From Trebonia sp. (GTDB taxonomy: Bacteria; Actinomycetota; Actinomycetes; Streptosporangiales; Streptosporangiaceae), in contig JASHPP010000125.1 of the NCBI GenBank assembly GCA_030038035.1, positions 1 through 8,215 on the forward strand: 8,215 bases of DNA, read 5' to 3'. This document shows, in pieces, positions 1 to 6,632 of this stretch. The translations under genes and the position numbers were made by a program. Numbering within the stretch: position 1 is the first letter of the stretch; every line of letters starts with the position of its first letter. The notes beneath the pieces were generated by a model. That model did not search any database. It was not told the DNA's origin and saw nothing but the letters and a program-made list of their open reading frames with translations.

Positions 1-275
1 GGGCCTTCGAACCAGCGCACGCGCTCGACCGGGATGCCGGCCGCGTCGGCGATCTCTTCCGCCGTCTCACCTGCGCGGATCCGTGCCTGGATCTCCTTGG
101 GTCGCAAGGGACTCTCCACTTCGATCTCGTACTGGGCGAGCCGGGAGGTCTGGCCGAGCGCGACGGCCCGCAGCCGTTCATCGATCGGCAAGGTGAACCG
201 CGCGCTCCTGCCGGGAACGGCCAGGACGGCGTAACTGCCGTCCTCGCTCACCGCCACGAACCGCAGTTCCTGCAT
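1..275 (-). CDS. sepH: Septation protein SepH (DUF3071), N-terminal part
   Basis: Partial gene: 91 codons are visible and the C-terminal end lies beyond the left edge of the window. The product begins MQELRFVAVSEDGSYAVLA and continues through LRPKEIQARIRAGETAEEI to VERVRWFEG. This is the conserved N-terminal DUF3071 region of actinobacterial SepH, including its helix-turn-helix-like segment at about residues 57-91. SepH is known in Streptomyces and Mycobacterium as a cell-division protein that stimulates FtsZ assembly at septa. The ATG at 275 is chosen because a GGAAGGA ribosome binding site lies 5 nt upstream (minus strand, about 281-287) and the protein start matches the family. The DNA upstream carries a phased repeat array that may control it. 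Identification rests on remembered family sequence, but the match is long and specific. Confidence 0.93.
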   Translation of the reverse strand, partial: MQELRFVAVSEDGSYAVLAVPGRSARFTLPIDERLRAVALGQTSRLAQYEIEVESPLRPKEIQARIRAGETAEEIADAAGIPVERVRWFEG

Positions 276-428
276 CGGCGTCCTTCCATGCTGCCCGGGC
301 TGCACCCGCCGTACTCCACGTTGTCTTGCGCCGCGAGCCCGTGCCGTACCACTTCCGTCAAGAGTCTCCCGGTCAGCGGCCGATAAGGAAAGCACCCCGC
401 CCGGCATGTCAGGAGTTCATGCTGCCAT

Positions 429-487
429 TTACCACGACCGTTTACCCCGACTTACCTCCGACTTACCCTGACTTACCCCGACTTACC
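429..487. repeat. Six helically phased TTACC units (GGTAA on the sepH strand)
   Basis: TTACC occurs at 429, 442, 452, 463, 473 and 483. The spacings are 13, 10, 11, 10 and 10 bp, roughly one DNA turn each. The inner units share a longer consensus, CGACTTACC, with one or two variable bases between copies. On the minus strand, the direction of sepH, the unit reads GGTAAGTCGG. The array sits about 155-210 bp upstream of the sepH start. Tandem direct repeats at 10-11 bp are typical binding sites for OmpR/PhoB-type response regulators; which protein binds here is unknown. Confidence 0.75.
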
Positions 488-525
488 ACGACCCGGGCGC
501 GCGCGCCGGGACCTTCCGGTGACTG

Positions 526-554
526 GCCGGCCGCAAGGAGCGTCCCCGGCCGGC
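526..554 (-). terminator. GC hairpin after the MMPL gene, possible terminator
   Basis: GCCGGCCG (526-533) can pair perfectly with CGGCCGGC (547-554), giving an 8-bp stem and 13-nt loop that starts 10 bp past the MMPL stop codon. No U-rich tract follows on the minus strand, so it is not a classical intrinsic terminator. U-less hairpins after genes are common in actinomycetes, but stable GC stems also arise by chance at this composition. Confidence 0.35.
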
Positions 555-563
555 GAATCGGCG

Positions 564-2972
564 TCAGGGACGGCCGCTTGAGTCGCTTTCCGCCGCGGCG
601 TCACCGGCCGCGGCGTCACCGGCCGCGGCGGGGGAGATGTCCCCCTTCAGCCCGAGCGCGTCGGCGCTTGCCCCCACCGAGTCCGTCCCGCCGGTGATGA
701 GCCTGCTCGGCCACCAGTTCCAGCGGCCGAGCAGGCACACCGTGCACGGCACGAGCACGGAGCGGACGACGAACGTGTCCATGACGACGCCGACCGCCAG
801 GCCGATGCCGACGTCGCGGATCTGGCTGCCCCCCGACTCGCTCGCGCCCACGACGGCGAACACGGTGAACGTTCCGGCCAGCACAAGCCCGGCCGAGGTC
901 ACGGTCGTGCCGGTCACCCCGAGCGCCCGCGAGACCGCCTCGCGCAGCGGGAACCGGTGGGCTTCCTCCCTGATCCGGGTCATCACGAGGATGTTGTAGT
1001 CCTCGCCGAGGGCGAGCAAGAAGATAAACAGCAGGAACGGCAGGATGAACGTAATGCCGCCGGAGTTCCCGATCTCGATGAACACGAGCACCGCAAGGCC
1101 GAGCGCGGCGAAATAGGACAGCGCGACCGACGCGATCAGGTACAGCGGAGCGATCAGCGACCGCATGACCAGCGCGAGCAGCACGCCGATCACGACGATC
1201 GCGATCGGGATCACGTGCGCGAGGTCGCTGTTGGAGATCGCGCTGACGTCGTAAAGCGCCGGCGCCTCGCCGCCCACGCCGTAGGCCGTGGCGCGCAGCG
1301 TCGGCACCACGGCCGCCGCCTCGGCCCTGATGGCCGGGACCGCTTGCAGCGCCGCGGTGGTGGACGGGTCGCCCGCGGTCAGCCCGGTCTCGAACTGGAT
1401 CGTGGTGCCTGCCGTGTCGACGAACTGGGCGGTCGCCCGGTACTCCTGGTACGCCTGCGGCGAGATCTTGGCGGGCAGCGAGGCGGGCGGCGTCGGCGGC
1501 AGCGGCCCGGAGCCGAGCACGGCGTGCAGTTCGGTGAACTGCGCCGGGGTGAACCCGGTGCCGCCGACCGGGTTGAGCGGGCCGGTCACCCCGGTGAACA
1601 GCCCGCTGGCCTGGAGCTGGCTGGTGGCGGCCGCGATCGCCTGCGGGTCCCGCCAGGCAGGCGCGGACAGCCGGTAGACGAGGTTGGTCGGGTTGGCGGC
1701 GGAGGCCGGGAAGTACTTGGTCAGCAGCGCGGTGCCTGCCGCGGAGTCGGTGCCCGCCGGCGCGGCGATCGCGCCGCCGAACCCGGCGCTGACGTACCCG
1801 CTGACCGCGACCGACAGGCCGCCGAGCGCGATCATGCCGATCGACAGCGCCAGCGCGGGCCGCTTGACGATCCGGGCGGCGACCTTGCCCCAGGCGCCGG
1901 TCGTCGATGCTCCGGCGACGTTCTTCGTCGGCCAGAACGCCGCGCGCCCGAAGATCGCCAGCAGTGCCGGGAGCAGGGTCAGCCCGGCCAGCAGCATCAC
2001 TGCGATGCCGACCGCGAGCGGGATGCCGAGGTCGGAGTAGATCTGGAAGGTGGCGAACAGCAGCGAAAGCAGCGCCGCGATCACCGTGAAGGCGGAGAAC
2101 GAGATCGACTCGCCGACCTTCGTCAGCGCGTTGACCACCGCCTCCTTCGAGGGCTGGCCCAGGCGCATGTTCTCCCTGACCCGGAACACCAGGAACAGCC
2201 CGTAGTCCGTGCCCGCGCCGAGCACGAGCACGATCAGCAGCAGCTGGGCCAGCGTCGACACCTTGAGCCCGTGGTAGGCGGCCTCGGCGACCAGCGGGCC
2301 GGCGATCACCACGGACATGAACGCCGGGATCAGCGTGATGAACGGCGCGAGCAGCGACCGGAAGATCAGCAGCAGCAGGATGAGGATGAACAGCACCGAG
2401 ATGCCCTGCACCTCGGTGCCGGTGGTGCCGGACTGTTTCTGCTGGTCGACGTTGATCGCGAGCTGCCCGGCCAGGTGCACCTGCATGCCCGGCGGCGGGG
2501 CGGCGGCCTTGATCGCGGTGCGCAGGTTGTCGACGAAGTCCGTGATCGCGTCCTGGTCGCCCTGGCTGACATCGGACAGCACCTGCAGCTGGGCGGCCTG
2601 GCCGCGCACGGTGGCCGAGAGCGCCGAGACCCCCAGGTCGTGCACCTTGACGACCGTCGGAACGTTGAGCAGGTCGGTCGACAGCGTGGTCAGCCAGGCC
2701 TGGTCGGCGGCGGTGAGCGTGCCGCTGCCGACCGCCGCGACCACCGGCACCGGGCTCAGGTTCGTTCCCCCGAACGGCGCGGCCAGCTCCGCCGCCTGCT
2801 CGCTGGGCGCGCTGGCGGGCAGGAACGCGCTGTTGTTGCCCTGCGTCACGCTGGCCAGCGATGGCAGCGCCCGCGGGATCGCCACGAAGGCGGCCACCCA
2901 GACGATCAGCACCAGCCAGCGGTACTTGACGGCGAATGAGGCGATTGCCCTGAATATGTCGTCGACGCGCAC
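564..2972 (-). CDS. MMPL/RND-family transporter
   Basis: An integral membrane exporter of about 802 residues with the two-fold MMPL layout. One N-terminal helix (about 16-36) is followed by a large extracytoplasmic loop (about 37-185) and a helix bundle (about 190-345). A second single helix (about 372-392), a second loop (about 393-582) and a second bundle (about 585-750) follow. The proton-relay motifs are present in both halves: GAGTDYGLF (D256-Y257) and ALGEDYNIL (D658-Y659). The family exports lipids, polyketides or drugs using the proton gradient; the substrate here cannot be told. The GTG at 2972 is preferred over an in-frame ATG at 3023, because the extra 17 residues are arginine/proline-rich and unlike the family. 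A TATCCT box 6 nt before this GTG also suggests a leaderless mRNA. The tail (about 780-802) is low complexity, with alanine/GD repeats. No adjacent periplasmic adaptor or TetR gene is seen. Confidence 0.92.
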   Translation of the reverse strand: MRVDDIFRAIASFAVKYRWLVLIVWVAAFVAIPRALPSLASVTQGNNSAFLPASAPSEQAAELAAPFGGTNLSPVPVVAAVGSGTLTAADQAWLTTLSTDLLNVPTVVKVHDLGVSALSATVRGQAAQLQVLSDVSQGDQDAITDFVDNLRTAIKAAAPPPGMQVHLAGQLAINVDQQKQSGTTGTEVQGISVLFILILLLLIFRSLLAPFITLIPAFMSVVIAGPLVAEAAYHGLKVSTLAQLLLIVLVLGAGTDYGLFLVFRVRENMRLGQPSKEAVVNALTKVGESISFSAFTVIAALLSLLFATFQIYSDLGIPLAVGIAVMLLAGLTLLPALLAIFGRAAFWPTKNVAGASTTGAWGKVAARIVKRPALALSIGMIALGGLSVAVSGYVSAGFGGAIAAPAGTDSAAGTALLTKYFPASAANPTNLVYRLSAPAWRDPQAIAAATSQLQASGLFTGVTGPLNPVGGTGFTPAQFTELHAVLGSGPLPPTPPASLPAKISPQAYQEYRATAQFVDTAGTTIQFETGLTAGDPSTTAALQAVPAIRAEAAAVVPTLRATAYGVGGEAPALYDVSAISNSDLAHVIPIAIVVIGVLLALVMRSLIAPLYLIASVALSYFAALGLAVLVFIEIGNSGGITFILPFLLFIFLLALGEDYNILVMTRIREEAHRFPLREAVSRALGVTGTTVTSAGLVLAGTFTVFAVVGASESGGSQIRDVGIGLAVGVVMDTFVVRSVLVPCTVCLLGRWNWWPSRLITGGTDSVGASADALGLKGDISPAAAGDAAAGDAAAESDSSGRP
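593..630 (-). repeat. 15-bp tandem repeat in the MMPL C-terminal tail
   Basis: The unit CCGCGGCGTCACCGG occurs at 593-607 and 608-622, with a partial third copy at 623-630. It encodes the AAAGD repeat of the C-terminal tail. Because the unit is a multiple of three, a copy gained or lost would keep the frame. Confidence 0.85.
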
Positions 2973-2977
2973 GCGCC

Positions 2978-2984
2978 TAGGATA
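2978..2984. promoter_or_regulatory. Overlapping bidirectional -10 element
   Basis: The 7 bp TAGGATA contain a TAnnnT -10 hexamer on each strand: TAGGAT on plus (2978-2983) and TATCCT on minus (2984-2979). The minus copy lies 6 nt before the MMPL GTG start, as expected for a leaderless transcript. The plus copy would give a leader of about 60 nt for the gene at 3049. I find no good -35 box on either strand, which is common in GC-rich actinomycetes. Confidence 0.5.
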
Positions 2985-3048
2985 GCGAGCGGGGACGGTG
3001 CGACAGGCAGCCGGACCCCGCATGCTGGAGAAGAGGAGGCGCGGCCAT

Positions 3049-3675
3049 ATGCGGCATTTCGTTGGTTTCGTGCTAGCTGTCCTGCTGGCGGCGGCGGTGT
3101 TCTTCGGTGCGGCCTGGGGCTACCTGCGGCTGCTGCAGATCCCCGCCGGCGGCGGCGCGGTGGCGGCACTGCCCGCGGGCGGCGGCTCGCTGCTGCACGA
3201 CACGCACGTACTGCTGGCCTTCGCGGCGCTGGCGGGCACCGCGCTGCTCGCCGGGATCTGCGTGGCGGCACCCCGGATCTCGCCGCTGGCGTCCGGGCTG
3301 CCCGGCCTCGGGCTGCTCGCCTGGAGCGTGCTGTACCTGGTCCGCGTGCGGCGTGCGGTGGCCTACATTCCGCTGAAGCATGATACGTTCGGCGTCGGCT
3401 TCGAGGCGATGCTGTTCAACGGGGTGCTCGCCGCGGCCGGCTTCGTGCTGGTCGTCCCGCTCTTCGTCCCCTCCAGGTGGCGGCGTCGCGTGCCGTGGGG
3501 CGGCGAGCAGCTGGACGCGGTGGCCGCGGTCCCGGCAAGCACCCTGATCTCCTCCGACTGGGCCGAGACCGCGCCGATACCGCAGCCGCTGCAGCCGCTG
3601 CAGCCATTGCCGCCGCTGCCGTCCGCGCCGACCCAGACGATGCCGCAGCAGCCGCCTGACGACGCCTGGACGTAA
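3049..3675 (+). CDS. Small four-helix membrane protein, function unknown
   Basis: A 208-residue protein with four predicted membrane helices at about 4-26, 52-74, 80-99 and 117-140. A likely cytoplasmic tail of about 68 residues begins with the basic SRWRRR and is rich in proline and glutamine (QPLQPLQPLPPLP near 179-191). The segment YIPLKHDTFGVGFEAMLFNG, between helices 3 and 4, looks like the conserved core of an uncharacterised actinobacterial membrane-protein family; I know no function for it. The ATG at 3049 is chosen because AGGAGG (3034-3039) lies 9 nt upstream and the first helix starts at once. In-frame starts at 2998 and 3022 would lie on the wrong side of that site and add a charged, non-conserved stretch. 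It is divergent from the MMPL gene and may share its promoter region, which hints at, but does not prove, a related role. Confidence 0.85.
   Translation: MRHFVGFVLAVLLAAAVFFGAAWGYLRLLQIPAGGGAVAALPAGGGSLLHDTHVLLAFAALAGTALLAGICVAAPRISPLASGLPGLGLLAWSVLYLVRVRRAVAYIPLKHDTFGVGFEAMLFNGVLAAAGFVLVVPLFVPSRWRRRVPWGGEQLDAVAAVPASTLISSDWAETAPIPQPLQPLQPLPPLPSAPTQTMPQQPPDDAWT
3583..3609 (+). repeat. 9-bp tandem repeat encoding QPL
   Basis: CAGCCGCTG occurs twice (3583-3591, 3592-3600), followed by a diverged copy CAGCCATTG (3601-3609). It codes for the QPL repeats in the proline-rich tail of the membrane protein. It probably reflects replication slippage in an unconstrained tail. Confidence 0.8.
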
Positions 3676-3723
3676 GCCAGGCGCGCCGGGCGGCGGCCGC
3701 GGGCGGTCAGCGTCAGCGTGCGG

Positions 3724-5025
3724 TCAGCGGAACTGCGCGGCCTCGGTCGAGCCCGCGAGCGCCAGCGTCTGCGCGTTCGGCGAGATCGCCTGCGTGACGA
3801 GGTCGAAGTAGCTGGTCCCCGCCTCGCGCTGGTGCTTGGTCGCGCTGTAGCCGAGCCCCTCGGCCGCGAACTCGGCCTGCTGCAGCCGCACGTAGGCCGC
3901 CATGTCCTCGTGCGCGTAGCCGTGCGCGAGTGAGAACATCGAGTAGTTCAGCGCGTGGAACCCGGCGAGCGTGATGAACTGGAACCGGTACCCCATCGAG
4001 GCCAGCTCCTTCTGGAACTTGGCGATCGTCGCCTCGTCCAGCTTCGCCCGCCAGTTGAACGACGGCGAGCAGTTGTAGGCAAGCATCTGGCCGGGGTATT
4101 CGGCCTTGATCGCCTCGGCGAACTCGCGCGCCTCGTCCAGGTCGGGGGTCGAGGTCTCCATCCACAGCAGCTCGCTGTACGGGGCGTAGGCCAGGCCGCG
4201 GGCGATGCACGCGGCCATCCCGTTGCGCACCAGGTAGAACCCCTCGGCGGTCCGCTCGCCGGTCACGAACGGCTTGTCGCGCTCATCGACGTCGGTCGTG
4301 AGCAGCGTCGCCGCGTGCGCGTCGGTCCGCGCGATCACCAGCGCCGGCACGTTCTCCACGTCGGCGGCGAGCCGGGCCGCGGTCAGCGTCTTGATATGCT
4401 GCCCGGTCGGGATGAGCACCTTCCCGCCGAGGTGGCCGCACTTCTTCTCCGACGCGAGCTGGTCCTCGAAGTGCACGCCCGCGGCGCCCGCCGCGATCAT
4501 CGACTTCATCAGCTCGAACGCGTTCAGCACGCCGCCGAAGCCCGCCTCGGCGTCCGCCACGATCGGTGCCAGCCAGTTGGCCCGCGGGGCCGTGCTGTCC
4601 GCCGAACGCTCCGACCAGCAGATCTGGTCGGCGCGCAGCAGCGCGTTGTTGATCCGCCGCACCATCTGCGGCACCGAGTTCGCCGGGTACAGGGACTGGT
4701 CGGGGTAGGTCTGCCCGGCGAGGTTCCCGTCGGCCGCGACCTGCCACCCGGACAGGTAGATGGCCTGCAGGCCCGCCCTGACCATCTGCACGGCCTGGTT
4801 GCCGGTGATCGCGCCGAGCGCCCGCACGGCGTCCTCGGTCCGCAGCAGGTCCCATAGCCTGTTCGCCCCGCGCCGCGCGAGCGTGTGCTCCTCGGTCACC
4901 GAGCCGCGCAGCCGGATCACGTCCTCGGCTGTGTAGCTCCGCCTGATGTTCGCCCAGCGCGGGTCGGTCTCCCACTCGACGCGCAGATTGGCCGCCTGCT
5001 GGCTGATCGTGTCCATGGTCGCCAT
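3724..5025 (-). CDS. aceA: Isocitrate lyase
   Basis: Isocitrate lyase cleaves isocitrate to glyoxylate and succinate, the first step of the cytoplasmic glyoxylate shunt needed for growth on acetate or fatty acids. The 433 residues match the usual short bacterial form (about 430). Visible hallmarks are SGWQVAAD (92-99), the metal-site region [10 protein letters not shown] (156-165), the signature KKCGH with catalytic Cys196, NCSPSFNW (318-325) and the C-terminal [13 protein letters not shown] (396-408). All key residues appear intact. ATG at 5025 gives MATMDTIS, but the GGAAAGG motif upstream is only 1 nt from it. The second ATG (5016) has a 10-nt gap and may be the real start, making 430 residues. 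The gene is divergent from a RamB-type regulator, the family known to control icl/aceA. No malate synthase is in the window. The 3' end converges on the membrane-protein gene, 48 bp away. Confidence 0.97.
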   Translation of the reverse strand: MATMDTISQQAANLRVEWETDPRWANIRRSYTAEDVIRLRGSVTEEHTLARRGANRLWDLLRTEDAVRALGAITGNQAVQMVRAGLQAIYLSGWQVAADGNLAGQTYPDQSLYPANSVPQMVRRINNALLRADQICWSERSADSTAPRANWLAPIVADAEAGFGGVLNAFELMKSMIAAGAAGVHFEDQLASEKKCGHLGGKVLIPTGQHIKTLTAARLAADVENVPALVIARTDAHAATLLTTDVDERDKPFVTGERTAEGFYLVRNGMAACIARGLAYAPYSELLWMETSTPDLDEAREFAEAIKAEYPGQMLAYNCSPSFNWRAKLDEATIAKFQKELASMGYRFQFITLAGFHALNYSMFSLAHGYAHEDMAAYVRLQQAEFAAEGLGYSATKHQREAGTSYFDLVTQAISPNAQTLALAGSTEAAQFR

Positions 5026-5112
5026 GCCTTTCCGTAGTGAGCCAGCTCGCCGGGCTGGCCGTAGTACCAGGGTGAGGGCAGTGCCCGCGGAAACCGAGGA
5101 CTAAGGTCCGTA

Positions 5113-5118
5113 AAAATA
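5113..5118 (-). promoter_or_regulatory. Candidate aceA -10 box
   Basis: TATTTT on the minus strand (5118-5113) is a TAnnnT hexamer with TTTCCG 16 nt upstream in the -35 position. Transcription from here would give aceA a leader of about 80 nt. The site overlaps the outer arm of the palindrome, so a protein bound there would block or contact polymerase. Confidence 0.4.
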
Positions 5119-5145
5119 TTCATTTTTTTCCGAACGGAAACGTGT

Positions 5146-5151
5146 TACTCT
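5146..5151 (+). promoter_or_regulatory. Candidate ramB -10 box, leaderless
   Basis: TACTCT fits the TAnnnT -10 pattern and ends 8 nt before the ATG at 5160. No Shine-Dalgarno sequence precedes that ATG, so a leaderless transcript is the simplest reading. The T-rich stretch before the inner palindrome would occupy the -35 position. Confidence 0.5.
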
Positions 5152-5159
5152 TTTTTACG

Positions 5160-6620
5160 ATGAAAGAAACGCGGAAATTGGTAGAGACCGGTGGTCTAGA
5201 CCTGGCAACCTTCGGCCAGCGGCTGCGGCACGCGCGCCGCGCCCGCGGGCTGACGCTCGCCGAGCTCGGCGTCAAGGTCGGGCGCACCCCGTCGGTGCTC
5301 TCGCTGATAGAGAACGGCCGCCGCGAGCCGCGGCTGTCGCTGGTGGAGCAGCTCGCCGCCGCGCTGTCTGTGCCGGTGTCCGAACTGCTGAAGAAGCAGC
5401 CGCCAAGCCGCCGGGCGCAGCTGGAGATCGCGCTCGAGCAGGCGCAGCGCGACCCGTCCTACGCCGCGCTCGGCCTGCCGCCGCTGCGGGTGGGCACGCG
5501 CGTGCCGACCGACGTGCTCGAGCATCTCGTGGCGGTCGCCGCCGAACTGCGCGCCCAGCGCTCCAAGCCGACCGCCACGCCAGAAGAGGCCAGGGCCGCC
5601 AACGCCGCGCTGCGCGCGTCGATGCGGCAGCGGGCGAACTACTTCCCCGCGATCGAGCAGGCCGCCGCCGAGGCGCTGCGGCGCGCCGGCTACTCGGGCG
5701 GGGCCCTGTCGCAGGGGATGCTGCTGTCGGTGGTGTCCAGGCACGGGTTCTCGGTCCAGTTCGTGCCGGACCTGCCGCGGTCCGTGCGGTCGCTGACCGA
5801 CCTGCGCAGTAACCGCATCTACGTCAAGCAGGAGCCGGTCGGCGGGCACTCGCCGCGGGCGGTGATCCTGCAGTCCCTCGGGCACTTCCTGCTCGAGCAC
5901 GACGTGCCGCGCGACTTCGCCGACTTCCTGCGCCAGCGGGTGGAGGCGAACTACTTCGCGGCCGCGATGCTGATGCCCGAGTCGACGGCGGTGGAGTTCC
6001 TGCGCTCGGCGCTGGACCGGCGCGACCTGGCCGTCGAGGACCTCGTCGATGTATACTCAGTATCATACGAGATGGCCGCGCACCGGGTCACCAACCTGGT
6101 CACCCACCACCTCGGGCTGCCCTGCCATTTCGTGAAGAACGACGCGAGCGGCATCATCTACAAGGCCTACGAAAACGACGGCGTGATCTTCCCCGCCGAC
6201 GTCTCAGGCGCGATCGAGGGACAGCGGATGTGCCGCCAGTGGGCCGGCCGGCAGGTGTTCGCGGCGCCGGACCGGTTCTCGCCGCACTACCAGTACTCCG
6301 ACACCCCCTCGGGCACCTACTTCTGCGTCGCCCAGGTCGACCCGCGCGCCGAACCGGGGTTCGCGATCACGCTCGGCGTCCCGTTCGAGCACTCCCGCTG
6401 GTTCCGCGGCCGGGAATCGCCGATCAGGACCAGGTCGCTGTGCCCCGACGGCGAGTGCTGCCAGCGAGCGCCGCTCGCGCTGGCCGAGCGCTGGGAGGGC
6501 ATGGCCTGGCCGTCGGCCCGCGCCCACTCGCACATCCTGTCCGCGCTGCCGGCCGGCTCCTTCCCCGGCGTGGACGACGTGGACGTCTACGAGTTCCTCG
6601 ACCGCCACGCCGCTCAGTGA
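5160..6620 (+). CDS. ramB: RamB/ScfR-family transcriptional regulator
   Basis: The 486-residue product has the full architecture of the short-chain fatty acyl transcriptional regulator family. An XRE-type helix-turn-helix lies at about 17-72 (FGQRLRHARRARGLTLAELG, then SVLSLIENGRREP). A linker leads to an IrrE/M78-like domain (about 160-310), and the C-terminal ScfR domain (about 320-480) contains CPDGECC (428-434). RamB controls isocitrate lyase and other acetate/propionate genes in Corynebacterium glutamicum and Mycobacterium tuberculosis, probably sensing an acyl-CoA-type signal. Divergence from aceA supports the same job here. In the M78-like domain the expected HExxH reads QSLGH (238-242), so this domain is probably a ligand-binding fold and not a protease. 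Start ATG 5160 is preferred over GTG 5142, since the latter overlaps the -10 box. Odd point: codons 298-303 are AT-ending and form a palindrome. Confidence 0.9.
   Translation: MKETRKLVETGGLDLATFGQRLRHARRARGLTLAELGVKVGRTPSVLSLIENGRREPRLSLVEQLAAALSVPVSELLKKQPPSRRAQLEIALEQAQRDPSYAALGLPPLRVGTRVPTDVLEHLVAVAAELRAQRSKPTATPEEARAANAALRASMRQRANYFPAIEQAAAEALRRAGYSGGALSQGMLLSVVSRHGFSVQFVPDLPRSVRSLTDLRSNRIYVKQEPVGGHSPRAVILQSLGHFLLEHDVPRDFADFLRQRVEANYFAAAMLMPESTAVEFLRSALDRRDLAVEDLVDVYSVSYEMAAHRVTNLVTHHLGLPCHFVKNDASGIIYKAYENDGVIFPADVSGAIEGQRMCRQWAGRQVFAAPDRFSPHYQYSDTPSGTYFCVAQVDPRAEPGFAITLGVPFEHSRWFRGRESPIRTRSLCPDGECCQRAPLALAERWEGMAWPSARAHSHILSALPAGSFPGVDDVDVYEFLDRHAAQ
6051..6068. promoter_or_regulatory. 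AT-rich palindrome inside ramB, possible intragenic site
   Basis: ATACT-C-AGTAT (6053-6063) is a perfect inverted repeat, bracketed by GTAT (6051-6054) and ATAC (6065-6068). It encodes V298-Y303 with codons GTA, TCA, GTA and TCA, which are rare in this gene. It could be a regulator site or pause element, or chance; nothing nearby shows its function. Confidence 0.3.
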
Positions 6621-6632
6621 GCTGACTCGTCC

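Larger units (their letters stand above)
276..563. other. Gene-free region between sepH and the MMPL gene
   Basis: No convincing gene is present. An open frame on the plus strand (326-697) has proline/arginine-rich low-complexity composition and overlaps the 3' end of the MMPL gene, so it is not called. The region should hold the sepH promoter, since sepH reads leftward from 275. A TTGAC reads on the minus strand within 356-361, but I find no well-spaced -10 partner. It also holds the TTACC array (429-487), an alternating GC decamer (497-506) and a GC hairpin (526-554) close to the MMPL stop codon. Confidence 0.7.
5109..5159. promoter_or_regulatory. Concentric inverted repeats, candidate operator between aceA and ramB
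   Basis: The inner palindrome TTTCCG-AA-CGGAAA (5127-5140) is centred at 5133.5. An outer pair, CGTAAAAA (5109-5116) and TTTTTACG (5152-5159), has perfect 8-bp arms centred at 5134, almost the same point. The block is AT-rich in otherwise very GC-rich DNA and spans the probable promoters of both genes. The likely binder is the adjacent regulator, by analogy with RamB acting on aceA and on itself in Corynebacterium and Mycobacterium. The sequence does not match the corynebacterial RamB box as I recall it (AACTTTGCAAA-like). Confidence 0.6.

Noticed and set aside
429..487. CRISPR-like array
   Set aside because: The units are 5-10 bp with almost no spacer, far below CRISPR repeat and spacer sizes.
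326..697. 123-codon plus-strand open frame in the sepH-MMPL gap
   Set aside because: It translates the TTACC array and then overlaps the MMPL 3' end; it is proline/arginine-rich, lacks a ribosome binding site and resembles no family.
957..2939. 660-codon open frame on the plus strand, antisense to the MMPL gene
   Set aside because: Its composition is arginine, glycine and glutamine/aspartate-rich with no domain. It is the usual shadow of a GC-rich gene, whose true strand encodes clear membrane helices and MMPL motifs.
3676..3723. Terminator between the convergent membrane-protein gene and aceA
   Set aside because: The 48 bp are GC-rich, with only short overlapping self-complementary words and a repeated GCGGTCAGCG (3703, 3720); no single convincing stem or U-tract.
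3955..4857. 300-codon plus-strand open frame opposite aceA
   Set aside because: The opposite strand encodes an unmistakable full isocitrate lyase; this frame is low-complexity shadow.
4917..5123. Possible upstream peptide before aceA on the minus strand ([11 protein letters not shown])
   Set aside because: Its ATG lies upstream of the likely aceA -10 box, so it would not be in the transcript, and there is no ribosome binding site.
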